DNA from: JAXGXJ01 sp050943595 | GTDB lineage: Bacteria; Actinomycetota; Thermoleophilia; RBG-16-64-13 | Direction of reading: 5' to 3' | DNA: 64,000 nt | Assembly: GCA_050943595.1 (NCBI GenBank) | Contig: JBMNPM010000003.1 | Span: 97,707-161,706 of the forward strand | Shown: one piece after another, positions 42,954 to 52,353 of the stretch | Numbering within the stretch: position 1 is the first letter of the stretch | Layout of the letters: the number at the start of each line of letters is the position of its first letter | Notes under the pieces: model-generated | The model's input: only the letters and a program-made list of their open reading frames with translations | Database searches by the model: none | What the model was told of the DNA's origin: nothing | Position numbers and translations under genes: made by a program

Positions 42954-44699
42954 CTAGCAGATGGCCGTCCGGCCCCTCTCCCAAAGTCGACGGGCGTGTG
43001 CCATGGCTTCGGGGTCATCGGGACGGCCGCCCATCATACGGCATAACTCCTCGACCACATCGGCACCCTTGAGAAGACGGAGACGGGTGGCGGCGGTTGG
43101 ACCATCTACCCCAACACCAGAAGCGTCCGTTGCCGAACGTATGGTCTTCTCGATGAGGTAGTGCCGGTCGGCCAAGGCTGCCACTGTCGCCAGGTGCGTC
43201 ACCACAATCAGCTGAGAGCGACAGGACAGCTCGCGCAGCTTGGCGGCCACGGCCACAGCCGTACGGCCGCCGATGCCGGCGTCGATCTCATCAAAGACCA
43301 GGGTCTCGTCACCGCCGGTTCCTGCCAGGGCACATTTGAGGGCCAGAAGAACACGGGAGAGCTCGCCTCCTGAAGCGGCCGCAGCCAGACCGCGGGGCGG
43401 CTGCCCCGGATTGGCGGCCAGGAGGAGCTCCACAGTCTCGGCGCCACTCTCTCGTAGACCCTCCCAGCCCGACCTTGCCCGAAGAGATACGCGGAAGGAC
43501 GCCTCGGGCATCCCCAGGTCTATCAGCTGAGCCCGCACAGCCTCTTCCAGACGAGGTATGGCCTGTTCACGCCTCTGAGACAGCTCGGCAGCCAGGGCCA
43601 GCGCATGCGCACAACATGTGGCCCATTCGTCTTTTAACCCCTGCAGGTCCTCCTCCGTACGTTCGAGGACGGCAAGGCGCCCGCGCGAGTGCTCCAGATG
43701 TTCGAGGACCGCATCCGTCGACCCCCCATACTTGCGGGCCAGATCGGCATAAAGACGCAGGCGCCCATCGACCACCTCTAGTCGTTCTGGATCGGCATTG
43801 ATGTGATCGGCATGCGCATGGAGTTCCCGCGACAACTCCGTCAAACGGTACTGGACATCGACAAGCCCAGCGGCCAGCGCGTCTAATGCGTCATCCACTC
43901 CGGTCAGTCGAGCCAGTTGTGCGGAGGCCTGAGCCACAAGCCGGTTAACATCCGGCTCATGGCGCTCGTTGCTGAGAAGATCTGCGACCAGCCCCACACC
44001 CATCAGCAACTCTTCTGCATGCGCGAGTACGCGCTGTTCAGCGGCGAGCGCCTCTTCTTCGGCCGTCGACAACCCTGCCGCCGTCAATTCATCCACCTCA
44101 TACCGAAGTAGACGTATCTCCCGAAGTCGCGCTTCTCCAGACCGCTCGGCCTCATCGAGAGCCCGGAGCGTCTCCGTGGCATGACGAAAAGCGCGGATGT
44201 ACCGATCATTCAGATCAGCGCTGTCCGGTCCGGACCACTCATCCAACACCCTGAGCTGATACGCAGGGTCGAGAAGCTGCCGGTATTCGTGCTGTCCTGC
44301 GAAGGAGAGCAGCCGGGCGAGCAACACGCTCATGGCATTTAGCGTCACGGCAGCCCCATTAATGTAGCAGCGGTTCCGTCCGCCGCGACTGAGACGCCGC
44401 GTGACAATGAGTTCCTCTACGGAGCCTCCTGCCTGGGGAGAGATGAGATCGCGTATCTGCTCAGACACGCCGCTGAGGAGTGCATCATCCACGTCGAAGA
44501 CGGCCTCTATACAGGCCTCCTCCCCGGCAGGGCCGATGAGTCCCTCCTCAGCCCGCTCTCCCATAAGAAGACCCAGAGCCTTGGTGAGGAGGGTTTTGCC
44601 AGCCCCCGTCTCCCCGGTGAGCACTGTGAGGCCATCGCCGAATTCCAGCACCGCGTCCTCAATGAGGACGAAGTTACGAATGCTGAGTGATACCAACAT
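42954..44699 (-). CDS. recN: DNA repair protein RecN
   Basis: An SMC-like ATPase of 581 residues involved in double-strand break repair. Walker A is GETGAGKTLL near residue 30. Central coiled-coil arms follow, then the ABC signature ASGGELSRVLLALKCAL and Walker B ETLVFDEIDAGIGGRTA. It sits with nadK and tlyA, a grouping common in actinobacteria. The start MLVSLSIRNFVLIED matches the family N-terminus. Confidence 0.96.
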   Translation of the reverse strand: MLVSLSIRNFVLIEDAVLEFGDGLTVLTGETGAGKTLLTKALGLLMGERAEEGLIGPAGEEACIEAVFDVDDALLSGVSEQIRDLISPQAGGSVEELIVTRRLSRGGRNRCYINGAAVTLNAMSVLLARLLSFAGQHEYRQLLDPAYQLRVLDEWSGPDSADLNDRYIRAFRHATETLRALDEAERSGEARLREIRLLRYEVDELTAAGLSTAEEEALAAEQRVLAHAEELLMGVGLVADLLSNERHEPDVNRLVAQASAQLARLTGVDDALDALAAGLVDVQYRLTELSRELHAHADHINADPERLEVVDGRLRLYADLARKYGGSTDAVLEHLEHSRGRLAVLERTEEDLQGLKDEWATCCAHALALAAELSQRREQAIPRLEEAVRAQLIDLGMPEASFRVSLRARSGWEGLRESGAETVELLLAANPGQPPRGLAAAASGGELSRVLLALKCALAGTGGDETLVFDEIDAGIGGRTAVAVAAKLRELSCRSQLIVVTHLATVAALADRHYLIEKTIRSATDASGVGVDGPTAATRLRLLKGADVVEELCRMMGGRPDDPEAMAHARRLWERGRTAIC

Positions 44700-44713
44700 G
44701 GTGCCCAGTCGCT

Positions 44714-45574
44714 CTAGAGCAGGCGATCACGGAAGTGATGATAGAGGCTGTCACCCTTGAGGAGGGCCAGTGACGTCATCGCCGGTGTAGTGCGAATCTG
44801 CAGTGTAGCCCCTGGTGCCAGCACAGCCAGGTGCTGGCCGTCGACGTCCACGTGACAGTCGAGCTCACCTCCGATGTTGACAATATTGAGGACATCCTGC
44901 GGAGCCGCCACCACCGGACGTACACCCACCAGATGCGCCGCTACCAGACTGATGACGTAGGCCTGGACGGATATGCTGATAAGTGGTCCGCCCGCAGCCA
45001 AGCTGTAGGCCGACGAACCTGCCGGCGTACCAACTACGACACCGTCGCACAAAACCTCGAAAAGTGTTACGCCGTTGATGGTCAGAGCCAGAGGACAGGG
45101 ACGTGAACCATCCCCCTTCCTCACCACAACGTCGTTAGTAGCACGAAACGTCGTAGACCCGAGAGTCGCCTCCAGGTCCAGAAGCGGATACTCCACGAAA
45201 TCGCCATCGATCAGACGATCGATCCCGGTATCAAGCTCCTGGGGCAGTATGGTGGTGAGGAAACCCACTCGTCCCAGGTTGACCCCGGCCACCGGTATCC
45301 CGTGATCGCGCGTGAGGTGGAAGGCCTGCAACATGGTGCCATCTCCACCCAGCGCCAGACATAGACCGACTCCTTCCAGGCCAGCGGAGCCGTCGGTCAT
45401 GTTTTTCGCGCCCACCTCCCCTAAAAGAACTCGGTGCTTGTCCCATTCGCTATCAGGAAGCAACACCTCAATGCCACGCTTCCTCAGTAGGGCCAACGAA
45501 TCATGTAGGGGACCGGCAGCCACGGCAGGATTCCCATGGGTCATGATGACGACCCGCCCTATGTGATGTGTCAC
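44714..45574 (-). CDS. nadK: NAD kinase
   Basis: Phosphorylates NAD to NADP. 286 residues with GGDGTMLQAFHLTRDH, VNLGRVGFLT, the ND motif in RATNDVVVRKGD (NE in many homologues) and the second glycine-rich motif GTPAGSSAYSLAAGGPLI. The GTG start overlaps the tlyA stop (GTGA). No membrane or signal features. Confidence 0.95.
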   Translation of the reverse strand: MTHHIGRVVIMTHGNPAVAAGPLHDSLALLRKRGIEVLLPDSEWDKHRVLLGEVGAKNMTDGSAGLEGVGLCLALGGDGTMLQAFHLTRDHGIPVAGVNLGRVGFLTTILPQELDTGIDRLIDGDFVEYPLLDLEATLGSTTFRATNDVVVRKGDGSRPCPLALTINGVTLFEVLCDGVVVGTPAGSSAYSLAAGGPLISISVQAYVISLVAAHLVGVRPVVAAPQDVLNIVNIGGELDCHVDVDGQHLAVLAPGATLQIRTTPAMTSLALLKGDSLYHHFRDRLL

Positions 45575-46404
45575 GTCTGACTCACCGCCCCATCGTTGGA
45601 CACTCGGGGGACCAGCGTATCTACGGCCGCCTCCAGCGTATCAAGTCCCCAGCCGCTTTCTCCACCCCGCACCAGATGCAAAAAGAACTCCACATTGCCG
45701 TTGGTGCCCGGCAATCCCGACCCGCAGACGCCCAGGAGCCGGGCGTCCAACTCCACAATTACGAAGCGCCCCAGGTTGAGCAGAACCTCACGGTGCACTT
45801 CAGGGTCGCGGACGATCCCCCCCTTCCCCACCTGGTGAGGTCCGGCTTCGAACTGTGGCTTGACGAGTACCAGACCCCGACAACCGGGGGCCATGCAACC
45901 CATGACGGCAGGCAGTACCTTGCTGACGGAGATAAAGGAGATGTCCATGGTGAACAGATCGGGGATGAAGGGAAGCAGTTCGGAAGTGAGGTAGCGCGCG
46001 TTCACCCTCTCCACCGGATGGACGAGAGGATCGTTGCGTAACCTCCCGTCGAGCTGCCCCCTGCCAACGTCCAAGGCGATCACCCGCCGAGCCCCGGCCT
46101 GCAAGAGGCAGTCCACAAATCCCCCCGTGGAGGCACCCACATCCAGAGCCGATACTCCTGTCACATCTACGGCAAACGTCTCGAGTGCGTACGCGAGCTT
46201 CTCTCCGGCTCGTGATACGAAGCGCGGCCTCTGCTTGAGGGCTATGTCTGCATCGGACGCTACAAGCATGCCCGCCTTGTCACGCATCTGTCCATCGACC
46301 CGGACGAGGCCGGCCATAATGAGACCGCGAGCTGCACTGCGGGTAGGAGCCAACCCGTGCGCCACCACCACCTCGTCCAAGCGCATCCGGGAGCTTTTGG
46401 CCAT
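45571..46404 (-). CDS. tlyA: TlyA family rRNA methyltransferase
   Basis: 277 residues: an N-terminal S4 domain (MRLDEVVVAHGLAPTRSAAR) and an RrmJ/FtsJ methyltransferase domain (SALDVGASTGGFVDCLLQ, DVGRGQL, DISFISVSKVLPAV, VKPQFEA). TlyA proteins 2'-O-methylate 16S and/or 23S rRNA; some relatives are described as haemolysins, but the motifs here point to RNA methylation. It is preceded by dxs with a 5-base gap. Confidence 0.94.
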   Translation of the reverse strand: MAKSSRMRLDEVVVAHGLAPTRSAARGLIMAGLVRVDGQMRDKAGMLVASDADIALKQRPRFVSRAGEKLAYALETFAVDVTGVSALDVGASTGGFVDCLLQAGARRVIALDVGRGQLDGRLRNDPLVHPVERVNARYLTSELLPFIPDLFTMDISFISVSKVLPAVMGCMAPGCRGLVLVKPQFEAGPHQVGKGGIVRDPEVHREVLLNLGRFVIVELDARLLGVCGSGLPGTNGNVEFFLHLVRGGESGWGLDTLEAAVDTLVPRVSNDGAVSQT

Positions 46405-46409
46405 CCCCC

Positions 46410-48377
46410 TCAGCCCCCGCGGTCGTCCCGCCGGTTGAGCAGTGAGAACGCTGCAGCTGCGATGGCCTTCGGTGAGAACCCCACCTGGCAGCGTAGAGCA
46501 GGCAGTGGGCCGTGCTCCACAAATCGATCCGGCAGGCCGATGCGTCCTACGGGGATACAGAACCCTTGCTCACTGAGCACTTCGAGAACCAATGAGCCGA
46601 ACCCGCCGGCCAGCGCATTGTCCTCCACCGTGAGTAGCGCACGATGGGCTGCTGCCAACGAGCTCAAGATTGTGACATCGAGAGGGCGCACCCGCCTGAC
46701 GTTAGCCACCGTCGCCCGAATGCCCTCCTGCGCGAGGAGAAGGGCGGCCTCCTCAGCCCATCCCACACCGGGCCCCAGGGAGAGGATGGCTATGTCAGAT
46801 CCTGCGCGGACGACCTCAACCCCCGGTCCATCGAGTGGAAGAATGGGCCGCGGAAGAGGTACACCCATGCCTGCCGAGCGCGGATAACGGATGACGGAAG
46901 GCCCATCCAGGGTGAGCGCGGTCGCCAGAAGCCCCTGAAGTTCGGCCTCGTCTTTGGGTACAAACAGTGTGAGGCCGGGTATAGTCCGCAGAAAGGACAA
47001 ATCAAAAGCTCCATGGTGAGTGGGCCCATCCTCACCCACCAGCCCCGCACGGTCCACCGCGAACACCACCGGGAGTCCCTGCAGACAAACATCGTGGATG
47101 ATCTGATCGTAGGCCCTCTGCAGAAAGGTCGAATAGATGGCCACGACCGGACGTTTCCCCTCCGCAGCAAGCCCGGCGGCGAAGGCAACTGCATGGGGCT
47201 CGGCTATGCCCACGTCGAAGAAGCGTTCGGGCAGAGCGCGCTGCAGGAGATCGAGGCCGGTGCCATGGGCCATAGCGGCCGTGATTCCGACAACCCGCTC
47301 ATCATCGCGCGCCAATTCCACCAGAGCCTCACCGAAGGCCCGGGTGTACGTCGTGGGTGCCTCTGGATCGGGCCCCTCCCCATTAGAGGCAGACAGAGGT
47401 GGGATGCCGTGATAACGGCCGGGATGGAGTTCCGCCGGCCTGTATCCCTTGCCTTTAGTGGTGCGACAATGCAGAAGTACCGGCCCTTCAACGGCCAGTG
47501 AGTGCCTGAGACTCGCCCGCAGCTCCTCTATGTCGTGACCGTCCACCACCCCCACATAGGTGAATCCCAGCTCCTCGAAGATCATGCCGGGAACGAGGAC
47601 GGCCTTGACGGCCTCTTTCAGCTGGCTACCCATGATCGCCATGCGCTCTCCTACTCCGGGGAGGCGTTGTACGCGACGTTCCAGGTCGCGGCGCAGACGG
47701 TAGAGCGTGGGATCGATGCGGAGGCGTGATAGGTAGTTGCTCATGGCGCCGACGTTGCGCTCAATCGACATGGTATTGTCGTTGAGCACCACCACCAGGG
47801 GACTGCCCAGCTGACCTGCGTGATTGAGGGCCTCGTAAGCCATACCTCCGGTCAGCGCGCCGTCGCCGATGACGGCCACCACGCGCCCCGGCCGGTCAAT
47901 CTCAGTCGTCTCAGCGCTCTGCCGCCGACGCGCCTCCAGTATACCCAGGGCAGCACTGATGGATGTGCTGCTGTGCCCCGTGCCGTAGGCATCGTAAGGG
48001 CTCTCCCGGCGGGAAGGAAATCCTGAGAGCCCCCCCTGTGTGCGGATGGAATGAAAAGCCCGCAGCCTGCCCGTGAGCAGCTTGTGGGCATACGCCTGAT
48101 GGCCCACGTCCCACACGATGGCATCACGTGGTGTGTCGAGCTCGGCGTGCAGGGCGATGGCCAGTTCGACGGCGCCCAGGCTGGAGCCCAAGTGGCCGCC
48201 ATTGCGGACGATGGTGGCGATCATCTCCTCGCGGAGTTCCTTAGCCACCACACGCAAAGCCGGCATCTCCAAGTCCCGCAGGGCCCTGGGAAGCTCCAGT
48301 TGGTCGATCAGTCTGCAGGCGTTTTTAACCATCGGATGAGTACTCGCCGACGTCACCCCCGGTCTGCGGCCCTTCAT
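46410..48377 (-). CDS. dxs: 1-deoxy-D-xylulose-5-phosphate synthase
   Basis: A thiamine-diphosphate enzyme at the head of the MEP isoprenoid pathway. 655 residues: GGHLGSSLGAVELAIALH, WDVGHQAYAHKLLTGR, the ThDP motif GDGALTGGMAYEALN with NDN, and the C-terminal transketolase part (DVGIAEPHAVAFAAGLA, DRAGLVGEDGPTHHGAFD). The ATG at 48377 follows GGAGGGG and overlaps nusB by 53 bases. The ATG at 48332 (MVKNACRLIDQL) is an alternative. Confidence 0.96.
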   Translation of the reverse strand: MKGRRPGVTSASTHPMVKNACRLIDQLELPRALRDLEMPALRVVAKELREEMIATIVRNGGHLGSSLGAVELAIALHAELDTPRDAIVWDVGHQAYAHKLLTGRLRAFHSIRTQGGLSGFPSRRESPYDAYGTGHSSTSISAALGILEARRRQSAETTEIDRPGRVVAVIGDGALTGGMAYEALNHAGQLGSPLVVVLNDNTMSIERNVGAMSNYLSRLRIDPTLYRLRRDLERRVQRLPGVGERMAIMGSQLKEAVKAVLVPGMIFEELGFTYVGVVDGHDIEELRASLRHSLAVEGPVLLHCRTTKGKGYRPAELHPGRYHGIPPLSASNGEGPDPEAPTTYTRAFGEALVELARDDERVVGITAAMAHGTGLDLLQRALPERFFDVGIAEPHAVAFAAGLAAEGKRPVVAIYSTFLQRAYDQIIHDVCLQGLPVVFAVDRAGLVGEDGPTHHGAFDLSFLRTIPGLTLFVPKDEAELQGLLATALTLDGPSVIRYPRSAGMGVPLPRPILPLDGPGVEVVRAGSDIAILSLGPGVGWAEEAALLLAQEGIRATVANVRRVRPLDVTILSSLAAAHRALLTVEDNALAGGFGSLVLEVLSEQGFCIPVGRIGLPDRFVEHGPLPALRCQVGFSPKAIAAAAFSLLNRRDDRGG

Positions 48378-48777
48378 GACGGGTCCCCTCCGAAGTCTGC
48401 AGAGACCCGAGCACGCCGTTGACGAGTGCCCCAGCCTCGTCCGAACAAAACTTTCGGGCCAGCGTCACGGCCTCGTTGATGGCCACCGCCGCCGGAACGT
48501 CTTTCTCCCACAAGAGTTCGTAGACCGCCAGGCGCAAGATCGATCGTTCGAGTACCCCTAATCGCTCCAGACTCCAGTTGGCCAGATGGGGAACCAAGCG
48601 ATCGTCGATCTCCTGCCTGTTCTCCGCCACACCGATAACCAGGCGCCGGCTGTAAGCATCAAGTTCGGTGTGTGTTCCGCGAGCCAGTGCGGCAAGGGCG
48701 CTGATATCAAGCAGGTCCAGTTGGTACAGAACGAAGACGGCTTGACGCCGTGCACTTCTGCGTCCGGGAGGAGACAT
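48325..48777 (-). CDS. nusB: Transcription antitermination factor NusB
   Basis: A 150-residue RNA-binding protein of rRNA antitermination. The N-terminal GRRSARRQAVFVLYQLDLLD and the C-terminal LERSILRLAVYELLWEKDVP and AINEAVTLARKFCSDE are typical. The last 20 residues are Gly/Asp-rich and overlap the dxs start. Confidence 0.94.
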   Translation of the reverse strand: MSPPGRRSARRQAVFVLYQLDLLDISALAALARGTHTELDAYSRRLVIGVAENRQEIDDRLVPHLANWSLERLGVLERSILRLAVYELLWEKDVPAAVAINEAVTLARKFCSDEAGALVNGVLGSLQTSEGTRHEGPQTGGDVGEYSSDG

Positions 48778-48789
48778 CCTGCGACGGCG

Positions 48790-49092
48790 TCAGTTGTCGG
48801 ACGGAAAGACACCGGCGAACACGACGTCGACACCTGTAACTGTGAGCCCGGTCATCTGTACGAGTGAGGTGCCGATCTTCTGGCGTACCTCTTGAGCCAA
48901 CACAGGCAGGTTCTCACCCAGAAGCGCGTTCAGTTGCACCGTCACGTGACACTCCTCTCCCTGCACACCCACCTCCACGGCACGGGTGCGCGTAAGAGGT
49001 GAGGGCGCATGCACCTGCACGCGTGCGTCACCCGCCAGGGCGCCACGAACGATGTCTTCAAGTACAGAGGTGGCGATCAGATACTCGGTCAT
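48790..49092 (-). CDS. Asp23/Gls24 family envelope stress protein
   Basis: A compact 100-residue member of the Asp23/DUF322 family, recognisable from LIATSVLEDIVRGALAGDA at the start and VRQKIGTSLVQMTGLTVTGV, then VDVVFAGV, at the end. Relatives associate with the membrane under stress; the exact role is unknown. The accC-asp23-nusB order is common in Gram-positive bacteria, and the stop/start junctions are tight on both sides. Confidence 0.87.
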   Translation of the reverse strand: MTEYLIATSVLEDIVRGALAGDARVQVHAPSPLTRTRAVEVGVQGEECHVTVQLNALLGENLPVLAQEVRQKIGTSLVQMTGLTVTGVDVVFAGVFPSDN

Positions 49093-50468
49093 GAGCGACT
49101 CACGCCTTCCTTGCAGGAGAGAGAGGATGATTCTCTTATAGTTTTGTCCAAGAACCCCGTTGAATAACGGCCTTCAACGAAGCTCGAATGGCGAAGTATA
49201 TCAAGATGCAGGTCGCGAGTCGTGGGAAGCCCCTCCAACACCAACTCTTCGAGGCACCGAATACTCCGATGGATACACGAGCGGCGATCAACGTCCCACA
49301 CGATGAGCTTCGCCAGCAACGAGTCATAGAAGGGTGGGACCGCATACCCCTCATAGAGGTGGGTGTCCACTCTCACACCGGGTCCGCCCGGCAGGATGAG
49401 TCGCGTGACCGTGCCTGCGCAGGGCAGGAAGTTATTGTTGGGATCTTCGGCATTGATACGGAACTCGATGGAATGACCTTCGGTCCTCTGTATGCCGGAC
49501 AACTCCATCGGCTCGCCGGCGGCCAAGCGAATCTGTTCGCGTACAATATCCGCACCACTCACCATCTCAGACACAGGATGCTCAACCTGCACCCGAGTGT
49601 TCATCTCCATGAAGTAGAAGCGTTGTTGAGCATCGACCAGGAATTCGACCGTGCCGGCGCTCGCGTAGCGGATGCCGGCACAGGCACGATGAGCCAAGTG
49701 TTGCAGACTCTCTCTGGTCGATGGATCCAAAAGAGGAGACGGTGTCTCTTCGAGCACCTTCTGGTGCCGGCGCTGGATGGAACAGTCCCGTTCGCCAAAC
49801 GTAGCCACCCCCCCGCAACCATCTCCCAACACCTGCACTTCTACATGATGCGGATCTACTATCGCATGTTCGATATACATGTCGGCGCAGCCGAATGCTG
49901 CGTCGGCTTCGGCGGATGCAGCCAGGTACTGCTGCTCGAGATCATCCGGATCTTCAACCAACCGCATACCCCGGCCCCCACCACCCGCAGAGGCTTTGAG
50001 CATGACCGGGTACCCCACCTCATCGGCAACGGCCGTGGCTTCATGTACACCGGAAACGGCCCCCCGGCTTCCGGGAACGACCGGCAATCCAGCCTCGGCC
50101 ATCATGGTCTTGGCAAGTGCCTTGTTCCCAAATTGGCGGATGGCGTCAGGGCTCGGACCGATGAAGACCAGACCGTTATCCGTACACGCCTCCGCGAAGG
50201 CTGCATTCTCAGCTAAGAAGCCATATCCAGGGTGGACGGCATCACACCCTGTGTTCTTAGCGGCCGCTATCATGCTGGGTATGGATAGGTAGCTCCTGCG
50301 TGCATCGGGAGGCCCGACACACACCTTCATCGTCGCCCGCCGGGTGTGCAGACACTCTGTATCGGCGGTGGAGTAGACGGCCACCGTCTCCACACCCAGT
50401 TCATCACAGGCCCGGATGACCCGGAGGGCTATTTCCCCTCGATTCGCGACCAGGACTCGGCGGAACAC
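49089..50468 (-). CDS. accC: Biotin carboxylase (acetyl-CoA carboxylase subunit)
   Basis: Carboxylates the biotin on its carrier protein with bicarbonate and ATP. 459 residues with the ATP-grasp fold: VLVANRGEIALRVIRA, HPGYGFLAENAAFAE, KASAGGGGRGMR, GERDCSIQRRHQKVLEE and EMNTRVQVEHPVSE. Full length and intact. Its partner carrier is encoded just upstream by the fused gene at 50477. No carboxyltransferase genes (accA, accD) occur in the window. Confidence 0.96.
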   Translation of the reverse strand: MFRRVLVANRGEIALRVIRACDELGVETVAVYSTADTECLHTRRATMKVCVGPPDARRSYLSIPSMIAAAKNTGCDAVHPGYGFLAENAAFAEACTDNGLVFIGPSPDAIRQFGNKALAKTMMAEAGLPVVPGSRGAVSGVHEATAVADEVGYPVMLKASAGGGGRGMRLVEDPDDLEQQYLAASAEADAAFGCADMYIEHAIVDPHHVEVQVLGDGCGGVATFGERDCSIQRRHQKVLEETPSPLLDPSTRESLQHLAHRACAGIRYASAGTVEFLVDAQQRFYFMEMNTRVQVEHPVSEMVSGADIVREQIRLAAGEPMELSGIQRTEGHSIEFRINAEDPNNNFLPCAGTVTRLILPGGPGVRVDTHLYEGYAVPPFYDSLLAKLIVWDVDRRSCIHRSIRCLEELVLEGLPTTRDLHLDILRHSSFVEGRYSTGFLDKTIRESSSLSCKEGVSRS

Positions 50469-50476
50469 TGGGTATC

Positions 50477-52348
50477 CTATTCGTCGGTGTCCATGACGAA
50501 GAGAGGTTGCCCGTACTCGACCGCCGCGCCGTCCTCGACGAGAACGGCCGCGATGGTACCTGCCTCTTCGGCAAGCATCTCGTTCATGAGTTTCATCGCC
50601 TCAAGGACACACAGAGTGTCCCCCTTCTCTACGCGCTGCCCCACCTCTACATAGGGGTCCATCCCCGGCGCCGGACTCCTGTAGAACGTACCGACCATTG
50701 AGGCACAGATCGTACTTTGCGATTCGCGTGCGATGAGAGCGGTGGGTTCAGCCGTCTCATGCTGTGTTAATGAGATGGCCGTCTCCTGGGTGGGGGATTC
50801 CACGGCAGCCTGCGCCGACTTGCGCAGAGTCACCCGTGTTCCCTGGTTCTCAACGGTGAGTTCGTCCACTGTGGATGTCTCCAGGAGGACAACCAGGTCC
50901 CGGATCCGCTCAGGACCGAGGTCGCGCCAGTGATCTTCCAAGCCGGTTGCGTACGCCTCGTCCGGAGTCAATGAAGTGGATAAATCCACCTGCAGAGCAG
51001 CCCGTCGTTTGGTGAGAAACGTTCCGGCCGGTCCCGGTGCCAACGCGTGAAGGAGCACGTCGGCGGCAGACTGGGCCAGATCGCCTATGCTCACCCGAAA
51101 ATCGTCGAAGGAAGGGGCCGAGGGTACCGTCGTGCCACAGGCTTCCGCGCCGTCTCCGAGGACGGCACGGGCGACTTCTGGGGCAACCGCTGTTGTCGAA
51201 CGGCCGTACTCTCCACGCAGGAAGGCCTTCATTTCGTCCGATACTACGCGCCAACGCCCTCCGTATACGACATTGAGGATCGCCTGGGTGGCCACCAGCT
51301 GCCCGATGGGGGCCACAAGGGTGACCCCTCCTATCTCTTTCCGGACCCGTTCTATTTCAGCGAGGATCTCCGCCAGCCGAGTGATGCCTCCATGGTCTCG
51401 CAGACGCTCACTCACCTGTAAGAGGAGCTCTCCAGGCATGTCTGTGAGACGGCGAAAGTCGACCCCAGCGCGCGCAGCTGCGCTACCCGCATGAGCCAAC
51501 AGCGCTGTACCACCGGCGGTTACGAGTGAAGCCACCGATTCGACGAATGCGACGATCGCATCGATGTCGGCGTCGATGCTCACACCGGCGTCTTGGAGGG
51601 CGGGAAGAAGTTGGGTAAGCGGAAGTGCAGACGGATCAAGCCACTGAGGCGCGGCAGAGCAGTGCACCACATCAGCGCCTGCCTCCACCGCAGCAACGGC
51701 GGCCATGACGGCCAGCCCCGAACCGTTATCGAAGTCGACCTCCAGACGCAGGGGCATGACGTCCCTGATAGCCGTCACCACATCGGCGGCCATCCGCGGT
51801 CCCAAAACACCCGCTGTCTTGATGCAGATGGCATCCGGCCCCATATCGGCCATCTTCCGCGCTAGAGCCGCGCTTTCGGCCGGCCGCACAGCCGAACCGC
51901 CGACCTGGATCATGGCCAACGTCACCTGAGCTCCCACCTCACGTATGATCGCGGTCATACGCTCCAGTGCAGCCAATTCGTTCAGAGGCTCGTAGACAAG
52001 GAAAGAACCCACACCACAGTCCACCGCCTCCCTGACGAACTCCTCCACCACCGTCCAGGAGTATGGTCTGAAACCCAGGAGACACCGTCCCCATAGAGTC
52101 ACCTGCGCCGGAGTAGCGGTCACATGGGTCACCAACGCCCGCAGCCTCTCGAAAGGACTCTCCTCAAGCACCCGCAAGGAGTGATCGACGGTCATACCTC
52201 CGCACGCTTCGACGGCACAGAAACCGGCTCTGTCGAGGGCCAAGAGTGCAGGAAGAAGGGTGCCTATGGAGGCCTGAGAAGGCGAAGTGAGATTGACCAG
52301 CGACCGGAGACTGGTATCGGCCAAGCCGACCTTGCGCACCGGCGCCAT
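50477..52348 (-). CDS. Degenerate carboxyltransferase (PycB/OadA-like) domain fused to biotin carrier domain
   Basis: 623 residues. Residues 1-470 align by eye to the carboxyltransferase of pyruvate carboxylase and oxaloacetate decarboxylase (VEACGGMTVDHSLRVLEESP, FERLRAL, CLLGFRPY), but active-site residues are changed. LRDAHQS is LRSLVNL. The metal-binding His pair before TSG is replaced by VDFDNGSG. FRVFDA is FLVYEP. The lysine in AICIKTAG remains. Residues about 545-623 are an AccB-type biotinyl domain (MVGTFYRSPAPGMDPYVEVG, LEAMKLMNEMLAEEAG). Between efp and accC one normally finds plain accB. I infer it functions as biotin carrier with a non-catalytic partner or scaffold domain. Confidence 0.85.
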   Translation of the reverse strand: MAPVRKVGLADTSLRSLVNLTSPSQASIGTLLPALLALDRAGFCAVEACGGMTVDHSLRVLEESPFERLRALVTHVTATPAQVTLWGRCLLGFRPYSWTVVEEFVREAVDCGVGSFLVYEPLNELAALERMTAIIREVGAQVTLAMIQVGGSAVRPAESAALARKMADMGPDAICIKTAGVLGPRMAADVVTAIRDVMPLRLEVDFDNGSGLAVMAAVAAVEAGADVVHCSAAPQWLDPSALPLTQLLPALQDAGVSIDADIDAIVAFVESVASLVTAGGTALLAHAGSAAARAGVDFRRLTDMPGELLLQVSERLRDHGGITRLAEILAEIERVRKEIGGVTLVAPIGQLVATQAILNVVYGGRWRVVSDEMKAFLRGEYGRSTTAVAPEVARAVLGDGAEACGTTVPSAPSFDDFRVSIGDLAQSAADVLLHALAPGPAGTFLTKRRAALQVDLSTSLTPDEAYATGLEDHWRDLGPERIRDLVVLLETSTVDELTVENQGTRVTLRKSAQAAVESPTQETAISLTQHETAEPTALIARESQSTICASMVGTFYRSPAPGMDPYVEVGQRVEKGDTLCVLEAMKLMNEMLAEEAGTIAAVLVEDGAAVEYGQPLFVMDTDE

Positions 52349-52353
52349 ACGGT

